Of a stretch of 64,000 bases of DNA, positions 1 through 13,068 are shown piece by piece; the stretch's first letter is position 1; the number at the start of each line of letters is the position of its first letter. The DNA comes from Jacaranda mimosifolia (Eukaryota; Streptophyta; Magnoliopsida; Lamiales; Bignoniaceae), in the NCBI GenBank assembly GCA_018894105.1, contig CM032122.1, positions 34,503,404 to 34,567,403 on the forward strand, read 5' to 3'. Position numbers and translations under genes: made by a program. Below the pieces are notes generated by a model that saw only the letters and a list, made by a program, of their open reading frames with translations, made no database searches and was not told the DNA's origin.

Positions 1-635
1 ATTTTGCATAATTATCTTGGATAATCTCATAGTGTTGAATCTCCCCTTGGAATCTCAAAGCTGTTTTAAAATTCTTTTAATCAATGTTATTTAAGCTTTT
101 CTCTTGCTAATTTTGGCAATCTTATAACCACTTTTTATCCTGATTTGTATTCTAGGCAAAAATTGCAATAAGTTTGTCCCGATCTTGTTGTAGACCAAAC
201 TTACAACAATAATCAAAATTAAATAGTTATGATGGCTAAGATTACACTCATGTCTTGTAACAGAATTAGGTTTGCTATTGCATGCTATAATCAAGTCTTT
301 ATCATTGGTAAAGGCATAATTTGTGGAACTGAAGTATAAAGTTATAGTGGGAACTCCATATTTTGTGCAGTTACTTGGCACCACAATTTCAATGAACAAA
401 GTCAATAGGAACATATAATGATCATTGAAAAACATTGTGACGCATGATTGACCTTAGCAGATCCACAATTTCTTTAGTCATGTCAAATTGTCTTCAAGCA
501 CAACTTAAATAGTTAAACTTTCCTTATACGAACTGCCTCTACTAGCATTAAATCTGTTATCTGAATGAACTGTGGCATTCTTGTTAGTTCCGTAATGCCA
601 CAGTGCATAATTCTCTTATCTGACTTTGTTTGCAG
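1..635. other. Intron sequence upstream of first visible AIP1 exon
   Basis: This is AT-rich sequence ending in a polypyrimidine tract and AG acceptor at 634-635. I see no exon matching the missing N-terminal AIP1 blades, so the upstream exons must lie before the window. The short open frames here have no recognisable content. Confidence 0.6.
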
Positions 636-3600
636 GTGGGACTCAGGAAGTACTGTTGGAGAATTTGATGGGCATTCAAGAAGGGTTTTAAGTTGTGCAT
701 TTAAGCCAACAAGGCCGCTTCGAATTGTAACATGTGGCGAGGACTTTTTGGTTAACTTTTATGAGGGACCTCCATTTAAATTCAAGCTGTCTCACAGGTT
801 TCTCATCTTGCTGTTTTACAGAACTGGAACCTGCTATGTTCTTTTTCCACCTAGACATGAAATTATTAAAAACTAGAATTTGAGTATGATTTTCTATCCC
901 TTCCAAAGCTATATGCCTCCTTCCTAATAAGAGGTTGAAATTATTGTGAAGTTTCCTATACCTCCATAACCAATTCCCTCACTTCCCATCCACCAAGATT
1001 TAGAACTAGCTACCTAGCTGAATGCAGCACATACTATTCCTCCACAATCAGGACTTTTGGAAAACTCAAACCACCTTTTGCTGTTGGATGATGCATATCC
1101 ATTATGACAAAACTTGTGTTCAGCAGGTATTTTAGGACACCTGGTTGAACCAACCTTCTCTAAATGTCAATATGATCCTTGTGATCCTACGCTTATGAGG
1201 CAAATTAGTTTTCCTTTGCTTGCTAGTGTACTTCCTCTGTTCCTCACTAGTCAAAAATCCCCATTCCACATATGCCCCAAAGTGTGCCTCCTGTCAAACA
1301 AAACCTAGCTATTCAAATTCCAAGATTTTGTGAACCTAAAAGGAAGAAATAACTAGAAAGAAGCATATGGTGGACGTAATTTTTGCTGCTTATTAGATAT
1401 TGGATTACTTAATAGGATGCTTTTGAGTAATCCTCTTTGTGAAATTGAAATTCCTATTTTATCGAATTTTCAGGGATTGGTGGATTCAATTCTATTGCAG
1501 CATTTGGTTAGATTTTTAGTATCTTCCTATTAGGTCTTATTTTGGTAATTGACCTATTTGATCATTAGTGAATTTTATTTAAGGGACTTTTTATCTATGA
1601 ATGGAAAGACTATTGGGATTCCTTTATTGATAAAACTTATCTAAACCTTTAAGACATATCTACAAATATTGTAATTATCTGCACGTCTAATAATTATTCT
1701 TTATTTTATTTAAAAATAACTTTTTTCTTATGCTTGCATGGATAAACCGTATTATTGTGGTGGAACTGTTTTCCCCTATTTTTCAACTTTCTACTTCTCA
1801 TTAAGTTTTATGGTACCTTGGCCTACAGGCATCATTCAAATTTTGTAAATTGTGTTCGCTTCTCTCCAGATGGGAAGAGATTTATTAGTGTTAGCTCTGA
1901 CAAAAAAGGTATAATATATGATGCCAAAACTGGAGAAAAAATTGGAGAGCTGTCTTCTGAGGATGGCCACAAACGCAGCATATATGCAATTAGTTGGAGT
2001 CCTGACAGTAAACAGGTACTCCTAACATATATTTTAGTTTTGCTGAAAGTCTTTGATTGTTTATTACAAAGCCTATGCTTGTCAATACCTAGGGAAAAGG
2101 AATGCATGTGTTAATTTCCATTATTTGATTAGCAGCACAAAGTTAAACTGCAATGTTTTACTTGGTACTGATGTTGGTGCAATTTTTTCCTTGGTACATG
2201 CAGAACAAGTTCACCAAATCATGATGTGAGATTTTTTACGTGAAATTGCTTCTTTTAATAAGAAAACCATAAAGAAAATAGGAAATTTGGAGGTTATAGG
2301 TTATGAAACGACATAATTAGGGAATATTATTTCTTCAAGCTGCTTCTCTCTCAGAGAAATAAATATTTTCAAGAGAAGCTTCCTAAAGACCCCTATGGAT
2401 GTTTTTGTAACAAGTTGCAAACTCATGTTTTACTGTGATTAGAATATAATCGGAACTTTTGGGTTATAAACTAAATGATCTGTTGAGAACATCATTTCGA
2501 TACTGATACTAGTAATTGCATGATATTCTAAATTGGCAAAGTGAATTCCATGTGAGAGAAAATTTGCAGTGTTGCTATAGTGATTTGTACATCATTATAC
2601 TACAAAATATTATCAACCAAACTTTATACATGCATGTATGGTGACTTTAGATCAATTTTAAGATGACATCAAAGACCCTAATGCCAATATGAAAATGAAA
2701 TAAAAGAATGTTAAGGTCCAATACGAATATGGAAATCCTTTTGTTGCAATATCAATGAAATATTTGAATATTGATAAACACCCTTATTTGTAATTGTAGT
2801 CCTTTCATTTAACACAAATATCTGCAGTGTATCTAACTAAAATTAGTTAAGTGAAACTAAAGTGCAATGACTAAATCATGATAACTATGGTAAATATGCC
2901 CCTGTTAGAGCCCTAGGTATTCGATTAAGTAGTTGATTCTGCCATTGTTTTCTGTTCTGCATACTTTTTGCTGAATCATTACCAATTCCTCCATATTAAA
3001 TTCTCATCATGTGCTAGTATATGAGTTTATGTTGTTTGATCATCTTCTGTACTCTGTATTAATATGTGTGGAACTGAAAGTGCATGATCATATGGATCTT
3101 GTGTGTCATTATGCGGACTGTCACTTCAAATATGCATGGATGTTTATCAGAATGGATAAAGGGGGCTGGAGAGAAGATGACATGGGCAAAACCTTGGGGA
3201 CCCTTTTCAATATTGACAACCACACCATGTCACTTCAGTTCTAATTCCTTGTTTTTCTTAATGGCTTATTTTAAGCTGCGAAAAACTATGAGCTGGCTGG
3301 TAAAAAGCAGCTTCTGATTAAAACCGCACAGAGGCCCCAGGTGAAAGAACTAAGAAACTTCACATGTATGCCGCATAAATTGCATGTTGTGGGACATTAT
3401 AGAATAGATGCATTAGAAGGTTTGAATCTCAATTTGCCAGTTCTTTTTGGCGATATTAATCAGGATGAGAATATGGATGTACATCATTGCCAAATCTTAT
3501 TCTGGTCCTGTTACTTCAATTTGATGAAAGAAAAAGCAATTTCAAGCCAAATTTGTGTTATTTTATAATTTCAAATTTATCCAATGTAATACCTCGTGCG

Positions 3601-6513
3601 TCACCTCTTTACGCAACACTGCCACCCCCCCCCCCCCCAAACAAACAACAAAAACACAGAAAAAAAAAATAAAAAAATCCCCAGCCATCATTGTATTTTC
3701 TGGATATGGCATTACTGACTACTAAAACTTGATTTCAGGTGCTAACAGTTTCTGCTGATAAGTCTGCCAAAGTGTGGGAGATATCTGATGATAATAATGG
3801 AAAAATGAAGAAAACATTGATGTGTCCTGGTCCTGGTGGAGTAGATGACATGTTAGTTGGCTGTCTCTGGCAGAATGATCACATTGTCACTGTTTCCCTT
3901 GGTGGCTCTATATTTTTGTACTCAGCCAGTGATCTTGACAAAGCTCCACAAGAATTATATGGACACATGAAGAATGTTAATTCACTAGCAGTGTTAAAAA
4001 GTGACCCAAAAGTTATATTGTCCAGCAGTTATGATGGTTTAATGATTAAGTGGGTGCAAGGTATTGGATACTATGGAAAATTAGAAAGGAAGGTGATTTC
4101 TCAAATTAAATGTTTTGCAGCTGTTGAAGAAGAAATTGTGTCATCAGGATTTGACAATAAGGTTAGAAAATAATTCAACAATGCTTATCCTTGTATTTCG
4201 ATGATTGCATATGTTTACTTGTATACTTATTTATTTGGTCTAGAAGTTTATTATAGATTTATTATTTTCTTTCTGACCCTTGTGATTCATTCGAAAGAGT
4301 GAATAACGCCTTAGGCATCACGCTGAAAGGTTAATCTTTTACTAAAACTTTTTGTGAATATCCGACTTTGTCTATGAAAATATGTTTATTGGAAACTAAT
4401 TGTTATTGGAGGAACTATCTTTTTGCCTGTGTGTGATGCTAACATTTTATTAAGCTTCTTCTGATAATTAATAAAAAAATTAATTTTGCCAATTCAAAAT
4501 TGAAATAAAAATGTGGTCTTGAAAGTGATATTTCTTGTCTGAGAAAGCCTCTTCTGGAATTTCTTTTGGCTATCACCTTCAGCTGAAACACGGTGGATCC
4601 TTTGATATGCATGTGCAGTCTAATAATACTTTATGTGCTGTTTTATGTTACTTTGGCAGTACAGTCTGCATCATCTTTGTTTAATGAGGTCACATGTTTA
4701 TCCCAATCTATATGTGTAAAAATGAAAGCATGCCATATATATCATTTACAGAGAAAAACTATGCTGCTCCTGGTGTTAATGCTTTGTTTTCCTTTACTAT
4801 CTGGCAAAGGTTTGGAGATTTTCTCTACGTGGAGACCAGAGTGGGGATGCAGATTGCATTGATATTGGCAATCAACCAAAGGACTTGAGTCTTGCCCTTC
4901 TTTCTCCTGAGCTTGCATTGGTTTCAATTGATAGTGGTGTTATGCTCCTTCGTGGTACACAAGTTGTGTCCACTATTAACCTAGGATTTACTGTGACAGC
5001 TTGCGCTATTGCGCCTAGTGGAACTGAAGCCATTGTGGGTGGTGAGGATGGAAAGTTGCGTGTCTATTCTGTCACAGGTGATACTTTGAAAGAAGAGGCC
5101 ATACTTGAAAAACATCGAGGAGCCATCACTGTCATTCGCTATTCTCCAGATGTTTCCATGGTTGCATCAGCAGATGTTAATCGAGAAGCTGTTGTCTGGG
5201 ATTGTGCTTCTCGAGAGGTAGTAAATCATAACTTTTATGCTTTACAACTTTTCAAACTCTTTTCTATTTATGAAAATTCATAGTGAAAAAGTAATTATCA
5301 ATATTCATGTACACTTATTTCAATTATAGTTTTCTGCACAATGGCCTGCGATGTGGGGGAACTCGTGATATACGGTGTGGGATGCATCTTATGTGGCAAG
5401 CTTTTGGAAGTTAAATACTATTGGATGAGTTACATTTTATTGGCACTAAAAATCAAGCCACATTATGCTAGTGTAATGTTTCCAAATTGTTGGCATGTGT
5501 AGGATTCAGGTTTGTGCTGCAATGGTTACTTAAAACTTTAACTTAAAGAAACCAATGAACTGCAATTCCATCCAAGGATTGATTACGCTATAATTTTAAT
5601 TTGTTAATTTACGTGAATGAAAAGGATGGTTAGAAATCGACTTTCTTGATTAACTTTAGATTCCTTGAGAGGTACACATGCCTCTCCTCTAACGTTGATC
5701 CATACACCAAACTTACACACCTTTTCTCTACATGCTAGTGATGATTGATCAAATCTTTACAAAAGCTGTTATGTATAAGGAGAGAGGAGCATGACTAAAA
5801 GGGGGTGTATGACCAAGAGGATCTTTCTTGCTATTTGGTTGAGCTTGCCATCCACTGCTAGCTTGTATTGGATTTTGGCTAGGTCTTCAAGAGGCCTGAT
5901 CCTTCTTGCCTTTATAGGGTTTACAAAAGTTGAGTGTTTTGACAACAGCCAGTTTAGCCACCGTAGATTTCCAAAGTTATAGTCCTCCCACTGCTATGTA
6001 GTTTGCGACTCAACTCTTCTCAAGCTTGTTTGTTCACTTTGTTATTTTCTCTGTGCATTATTGCATTTTTCCCATGCTGATTTGAGGGAACCTAGTGACT
6101 GCACTTGTACTTATTGTTTTTCACTTTTTACTTTCCTTATATATAGATATTATTGTCATTATTATTTATCATTGTTGTTGCTGCTGTTTTGGCTTGTTTG
6201 TTTCCTTTGATGCATCATCTATTAGATTTTTTAACTTTCCACAAATATTTTCCAGATAAAGCTTAAAAATATGCTATACCATACTGCACGGATAAACTGC
6301 TTGGCATGGTCTCCTAATAGCAGCATGGTTGGCACTGGATCACTAGACACATGTGTTATTGTGTATGAAGTAGACAAACCGGCATCAAGTCGGATAAATA
6401 TAAAGGGAGCTCATTTGGGTGGAGTCTATGGATTGGCTTTTACTGACAACGACACTGTCGTTAGTTCTGGTGAAGATGGTTGTATCCGCTTATGGAAGAT
6501 TACACCACAGTAA
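636..6513 (+). CDS. AIP1: Actin-interacting protein 1 (WD40 protein), C-terminal part, 5' exons outside window
   Basis: AIP1 (WDR1 family, the '66 kDa stress protein' of plants) works with ADF/cofilin in the cytosol to speed actin filament disassembly. Five exons are joined by GT-AG introns in consistent phase: 636-797, 1829-2015, 3739-4161, 4810-5217 and 6256-6513 (TAA). They encode about 478 residues; the family is usually about 610 aa, so roughly the first 130 residues lie upstream. WD40 blades are visible as GH-type starts and WD or similar ends: [50 protein letters not shown], and the terminal [13 protein letters not shown]. The family forms two seven-bladed propellers. Exon 1 begins with the last base of a split codon, so positions 1-635 are intron. 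Introns 2 (1.7 kb) and 4 (1.0 kb) hold no further exon that I can see. The identification is firm; the plant paralogue number is not known. Confidence 0.93.
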
Positions 6514-7640
6514 TGTGCCGGTTGATTCATTCTTGCTTTCCTGTGAATCAGAAGAGAAAAAGGCTATTATTCATGCATGGTGAACATAGTTATAGTTTGC
6601 CTGGGAGGTCCTAACAAGAGCAGCCTCTCTTGGCGGCATATTTTGGTTGTTTGCTGACAGCTGAAGCCATCTTTTGTTGTTGTTACTGTTGTGGATGATG
6701 ATGTCCAAAGGCTAGTTTAAAATCTGCTTGGAGATTTGCTTCATACCAACGACTAGTCTTTTTCATTGTTGCACCCTTTTTTTTTTTAAGTTCTTGTTCT
6801 TTTATTTATTTATTTATTTATTTTTTGGCAGTTCCATGTGAAACTGCTAGCTTTGCTGTGTTGTTTTTTGCTGCTGTAATTAATTTTGCAATTATACTGA
6901 TGGTTTGCTTTTGTAATTATTGTGACCTGATGGTTTGTGTTTGCAATTACACTTTAATTGTACTTGATATTATTTTATTTTTGTGCAGACTTAAACCTTA
7001 TTGAGTTGAACTATATTAGGATTGAGTCCCAATGTGTCAGAAAGTGAGTTTGGTGGGCGAAAAATAAATTGGGCTGCATGGCCAACATTATGAGGAAAAC
7101 CCAAAACAAAGACAATATTGATATGTGAGTAAAATACTAAAATTAGATCAGTTATTTGGATAAAAGATCGATGATATTGAAATAGTATCTCTCTCCCCAA
7201 AAGCATGTTTTTTTTTTACCGACGCACAAAGAAAATATTTTGTTGCGAATGAACAAGATATTGAGAAATTGTCCATACGTAAAATCATAATTATTGATAT
7301 GGGCCTTTTCCACAGAAAAGGGGAATCTTGTGTTACAATAGAAGTAGAAGTGATGTGGATTATTCAAAAATCGAAGTCGATTTGCTTTATAAAAAGAAGA
7401 TATCAATGAACTTTTATGAAATGGTTTCAGGGGATTCATAGTTTTTATGTTTTTCAGAAAAATAATTATATTTAATGCATGTACAAAAAATTTTTATAAT
7501 GTTCTTTGTATAACAATAATATTTATTTTATATATATAATGTAAATTTATTTATTTTATTATTCATAAATAAAATTTAATATCCCCTTCACTTATTTTTA
7601 TATTTGTTTTGGTATAATTGCGATGATATCCTCTACCGAG
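6514..7640. other. AIP1 3' UTR and AT-rich intergenic DNA
   Basis: The first few hundred bases after the TAA at 6511-6513 are T-rich and probably 3' UTR. The rest is low-complexity AT-rich DNA without a recognisable gene or repeat. Confidence 0.5.
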
Positions 7641-9390
7641 TAGGGGTGTGCATTTGGTTAAAACTGACCGAACTGAACGGTTTGATCGGTTAATGGAAAT
7701 TTTTGATTTTTTGAAAACCATAACCAAAAATTGACAGTTCGATTTCGATTTTTTCGATTTCGGTTAAAACCGAACGCGAAAAATAGATATTATACCAAAA
7801 TATGATAAAAGTTGTTTGATAAAGATAAGTTTGTTTAATAAAAACTTTGAATCAGGTTACTTATTCTTTTAGTACCAAAAAATTTATTTAATAAAAGTAT
7901 ATTGATAAAAAAATATTTGTTTTTAGGAGAAAATATTGAATTAGATTACTTTTTTTTTTTGTATATTGAAAATATTTGTTTTGATAAAATTATAATTTAT
8001 CTATTCTAAACAAATACATTTAAAATATTACAAATTTAAGAAGATAAATAAATATTTTAATTATTTTATGTTATAAAAATTTTAATACACACATTGAGTG
8101 TGCTAAAATTGCTAGCTTATAACCGTCAAAGTAGATGCACGCGATTTTTGCATATTCAAACATTAACTACCAAGGTCAAATAACGAATTAAATCTTAACC
8201 TCAGTCTACTAAAAGTTAAATAGCTAATTAATCCAATGACATCATATTATAGATTGTGGATTTGTAAATTTTTTGAAAACACAACTTTAACATTATTAAA
8301 TCATCATTTCTAAAGGATAATTTTGGAACATTGATAAAAATTGTATCCAAACTATTTTTTTTATGTTGAATTCTCCAATCTATCCTTCAAACTATATTGT
8401 CAATTTTTATTGTTGGAATAATTAAAATGACAAATTATATAAATGAACAAAAATAACTTCTATTTTAGACACAAAATGGTCTTTGTTTTTATAATAATAT
8501 AGATAAAATCTTTATTGGCCAACAAATGCAATATACTAGTAGTACTACCATAGGAATAGCGAAATAGGATTCAATCCTTTATCCCTTAGTTGCAATTTAA
8601 ATTAAAATTTTAATTTTACTCGTCAACATAACCTATAATATATATATAAATATAAGTTTAACTAATTAGTTAAAAAGATTTTTTTTTTATATAATATTTT
8701 TTGCTCTTTAAATCATAATCATCTATTTTTTTATATGTAATGTGTATTAGTTCGTATAATAAAAAAATTATGCAATTGTACCATTTGAGTTTAGAAAAAA
8801 TACCATTTTTTTCTCTTTGCATCATAACTATTCATGTTTTTATATGTCATATATTAATATTTATACTATTTATAAAATGTAGGGTTTTTAATAACTATTT
8901 TGATATATTTAGTAATAAGATGATAAAATGAATTATATTTTATAAAATAAAGACAATATGGTTTTATTTTCTCTTCTCCAATTTTACTTCTTTTTTTCTC
9001 AATTATTTCACCTTATCAAAAAATTTCTTTTATTTATCCAAAAACTTAAAAATACATTAACATTTACATTATTTGAAAATTTATATTTATTTATCTTAGA
9101 CTTAAAAAATTTAATAAAAAATGTGAAATAAAACTAAAATTAGTAACACTTGAATAGTAAAAATTTATATTTAAAAAATGAAAAAAAAATCAATTTCGGT
9201 TCGGTTAAATCGAACCTTTTTTATTTTTTTCTTCTCTTGATTTTCGATTCGATTTCGATTAATCAAATAAAAAAATCAAACTGAACAAAAAATTATTTTT
9301 TGTAAAATACAAAACAGTAAGTTCGGTTCAATTTTTTCTATTTTTTATCTATTTAATCGATTTTTATTTTTATTTTTTTTAACACCCCTA
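7641..9390. mobile_element. Non-autonomous hAT-like element, 1.75 kb
   Basis: The segment starts TAGGGGTGTGCATTTGG (7641) and ends AACACCCCTA (9390), so the outer 9 bases form an inverted repeat of the TAGGGGTG type common in plant hAT non-autonomous elements. Subterminal zones on both sides are rich in CGGTT/AACCG and TTCGATTTCGATT motifs (7660-7790 and 9190-9370). The 1.3 kb between them is AT-rich with no transposase. The flanking octamers CTACCGAG and GTTCTGAC do not match, so the ends may come from different copies or the target duplication may have decayed. Confidence 0.55.
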
Positions 9391-10510
9391 GTTCTGACGC
9401 TTATTTAGGTGCCCAAGATTTTGATGTCAGAATATTTTCGGCCGCATGCGGCCAGTTGTCTGGACCAACACCTTCACGTGCATGCAGACCTCTGTATCAG
9501 CCCGCATGCGAAAATGATGGACCATACCACCCAACAAAATTGACGGACCCACATTAATTGCATGGCGATGGACCTCATATATTTGACATTGCGTTCGCAC
9601 GGCATAATTGTTTGGTTCTCCTATTAATTAAATAAATGAGTAGCAATTTTTTTATGCGGCCATCACCTTTTAGTTTAATTTTCGAGGTAAGTTAGATGCA
9701 AGATTTATTTATTTATTTTTTGTTATGATATCAAAGTCAATTATTTCTAATATGGGATCACTATTTACGTACCAAATTTATATTCTTGGACATACGCAAA
9801 GTGTGTTAGAATCTTATATGAAACAAATTAATAGTGGTATTTGTATATGGCATTAGACAATCCTCATTTTTGAGCTAATTTTTAAGGTTGGTTAAGTCTA
9901 CAGTCCATTTTTTAATAATTATAAAAGAAATTAGATTTTGTTAGACCAAGTCGATGTGGTTCAAAGTACGGATGATATTATAGAATCGTGACATGACATG
10001 TCAATCCAACGGGATTGGGGATATGCAAATGTATAAAGATAATAGCCGTTGAAGAAAACAGTACAAATTGATCATATTGCTGGGATGGGTTAGGGTTAAG
10101 ATATAATTTGGGTTTACTTCATTAATAAATGGGTAGCTATGGGTATGTTATAGGTCTAACCTTCATCCCCGGTGGTGGGAGATAGGAGCTTAATCTAAAA
10201 TTTATATTCTTAAATAAAACATTAATGACGTACTTTTTTAAAAGTTATATTAATTATTTGTAGTAAAAGCTCTTACAAAATTTAATTTATGAACTTTAAA
10301 AAGTTTTATTTGCTTCGTCTTTTTTAGCAAGGTTGACATTTTTTTATATCCAAAATTAGAGTTTTTACATGTAAAATGAAATATAATTTAACTTAGAAAA
10401 GCATATAAAGAAGGAAGACTCATCACTTACAATTATCTTAATCAAGAGAACAAAAGAAAAAGAAAAAGATTCAAATTGCAAAATAACAAGAAATTCAAGT
10501 TTTAAAAATT
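9391..10510. other. Intergenic DNA, no gene seen
   Basis: This is AT-rich spacer. The only local feature is a GC-rich patch at 9438-9510 with a 14-bp perfect palindrome, GGCCGCATGCGGCC, at 9440-9453 and a second GCATGCG at about 9502. No open frame of recognisable content was found. Confidence 0.4.
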
Positions 10511-10795
10511 AAATGTTTGGTTATGTTTCACCAAAACAATTTTGGGGAAACATAATCAAACATATCCTCATTTTCCCTTCAAAATTTTCATTTTCCAATA
10601 TATACATATTATATATATATACATCATATATATTTTATTACTATTTTAACAAAAAAAATTGATTTGACTGTTACAATAAAAAATATCTCTCTCAATGCAT
10701 AAACAAATATACCAAAATACAACTTTCACATTTTTCAATAATTTATTTTTCCAAAACACATAAGAAAATCACACAAAAAACATAATCAAACATTT
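10511..10795. mobile_element. MITE-like element with 18-bp terminal inverted repeats
   Basis: The left end AAATGTTTGGTTATGTTT (10511-10528) is matched in inverted orientation by AAACATAATCAAACATTT (about 10778-10795), with one mismatch. The 285-bp body is AT-rich and non-coding, with an AT dinucleotide tract near 10610. Size, terminal repeats and lack of coding fit a MITE. I could not define a target-site duplication, so the superfamily is left open. Confidence 0.55.
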
Positions 10796-11849
10796 CCTAA
10801 GTTCTTTCTAATATAATTTATACATTTAAAACTTCAAGAACGTATTTTGCTTCAAAACTTAATTTATTAAAATATCATTGTTGAGACAAAAATAGATTCA
10901 TTAAATTTTCTATTTAATTCATTTGAATAACTTGAAGAAAAACTTTTTTGTAAAAATTAATTCATTAAATTAATTCCTTAATTTAAACAAAAAGTTACCT
11001 GATGAATTTTTTGAAATGAAAAGTCAACGTAATTAATTTTTTAATTAAAAGTTATTTCAATAATATTTTTTAATATAAACATTGATTTTAATGATTTCAT
11101 GGAAGCACAATTTATAGGTATGACATGGACGTGGAGTGAACATGCTATAATAAAACGCTTAAAAGTACTGTCGTTTTATATCATAATTAGCTCTGAGATC
11201 AGTTGGGATATCTTTATTCTTTTATTCTTTTCTAAGGCATTTGTTTTAGTTTAGATTATCGTTCGGATTATCTGATTCAATTATTGTTTGAATGAGTACA
11301 CTGTAAATATATAGAGCCAATAGCTTAGTGAGAAAGGAAATGAGAAAAGCAGTAACTTTGATCACGAAGATAAAACTATTGATATACACAATAATTAAAG
11401 AAAATTTAAATTATCTTAATAATCAGGGAACGAATCCATCTTGATATGAGATCTTCCCTAATAATATTCTCTGTTGGCTGCATAAATAAAATATACATAT
11501 ATATATTAAATAAAAAATATCACGAAATTCAATAATATATTTAAAATTCAAATCCAATTAAGAGTTGCATACCTTTAGTAGTTTTTATGATGACATGGTT
11601 TGTTTTTCGGATCTCCTATGATCCTTTACTAAATTCATCACTTTAAGAGCCCATTGGGGTTTCTTGTTGGAATGTCTTTCCATGCGTCTCCTTAAGGTCT
11701 TCTTATGAAATGTTGGCTCGCGAGTCTCTTAGGAGGTCTTAGCTGTCAGATGTTGTTTCGCACGCCTAGGGTCTTATTGCTAAACTGTTGTTCTATGCAC
11801 CTAGGGTCTCAAAATTTTTTGTTGGTCTTTAGACTTCTGAGTTCACTTT
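10796..11849. other. Intergenic DNA, no gene seen
   Basis: AT-rich sequence with short A- and T-runs. From about 11640 it passes into moderately GC-rich text that leads into the degenerate tandem repeat that follows. No coding potential was recognised. Confidence 0.4.
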
Positions 11850-12110
11850 GGATCTCTAGCAAAGTTTTGCACTTCGAAAATAACAAACTTTTTTGCAGAG
11901 CTTTACACTTGGAAAATCCCTGAGGATCTCTGGTTGAGCTTTGCGCTGTGCAAATGACTTAGCTTTCTCGTGGAGCTTTACGCTTTGAAAATCCCTTAGG
12001 ATCTCCAGTGAAGCTTTGTGCTCTACGAAATTTAAACTTTCTCACGGAGCTTTGCTCACTTAGGATCTCTAGTGGAGTTTTATACTCCTTGAATAACTTA
12101 GGATTTCTTT
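11850..12110. repeat. Degenerate tandem repeat, unit about 70-75 bp
   Basis: Three to four imperfect copies share the blocks GAGCTTTRCRCTTTG, GAAAATCCCTTAGGATCTC and CTTTCTCRYGGAGCTTT. Spacing between equivalent blocks is about 70-75 bp and copies differ at many positions. Related but weaker blocks (CCTAGGGTCT, TCTTAGGAGGTCT) occur upstream from 11690. It could be a decayed piece of a larger retroelement; nothing coding is visible. Confidence 0.5.
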
Positions 12111-13033
12111 CGGGTGTTATCTGTCCTCTCTCTTTCCATTTAACTCTTCCAATGCTCATTGAGCAATTGTGTATTGACTGGTCTTAAGGTACCTTTGACA
12201 AGAGAAGAGAGCAAATCCAATGCGAGCAATACATAGAAGCTAAGTATAAGACAGGAAAAATAAATGGAGATTGTCGTTTGGCATCCACAGGTTAGGAAGT
12301 CAATCAGAATGAAAATGATCATCCTTGGGTGGTCGGGACGAGCAGTTGCTCAACTATGTAGCTCGGATGGTAGGCGCCCAATCAGCGGCTAAGATCGACG
12401 CCCTCTTTCTATTTTTAGTAATAATTTTGGCACACTATTAAAGTTTTTGTTGTATAAAATAAATAAAATTTATTTATTTATTATGTAATATTGTAATTCT
12501 TTTAATAATTTTAATGCATTTGTTTGAAATTTTAAGATAATTGCAAAGAAACTAAAATCATCATATACAATTTATCAATTTGAGAAATTTCTTTGATGGA
12601 AAAAGATCCATGATCTTGGAAATGAATATATCGAAAGAATTTAATTTATTAATTTTTAATGTATAAAGCTCATAATAATTTAGTTCAAAGATCATAACAT
12701 ATTGGAAGTATTAGTCTAAAAATTAATTACCGGGCTTGTTTAAAGTAAATAATTAGTGGAATAAATTTTTGGATCTGTAAAGAATTTCATGGTTTTTCTG
12801 CATTGGAAGTTATATTTTAGAAGATTATAATATTATCCCTTAATTATATATAATTGCAAAATACTAAATTCATTTATTATAAATATCGCATCTTCCCGTT
12901 ATCCCGCTCCACCTCCCCAAGTATGAGCAGGCACGGACAATAACCTGAGTCAGAGTAGATAAAATTAGTTGGGTCACACGACATTTCCCCATTTCACCAT
13001 ACAGTCCCTGACGGTCGTTCCTGGTTTGGTTGA
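12111..13033. other. Intergenic DNA, no gene seen
   Basis: Positions 12330-12410 are moderately GC-rich and resemble transposon-derived spacer. 12420-12880 is AT-rich. 12890-13030 is again GC-richer and leads into the hairpin at 13034. No gene was recognised. Confidence 0.4.
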
Positions 13034-13068
13034 TGCTGGGTGCGTACCCAGTTGGTACGCACCCAGCA
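13034..13068. repeat. Perfect 15-bp inverted repeat with 5-nt loop
   Basis: TGCTGGGTGCGTACC (13034-13048) is followed by CAGTT (13049-13053) and then the exact reverse complement GGTACGCACCCAGCA (13054-13068). The stem is GC-rich in an AT-rich neighbourhood. It lies inside a GC-richer 250-bp block (about 12890-13150) that may be a decayed mobile element. Confidence 0.8.
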
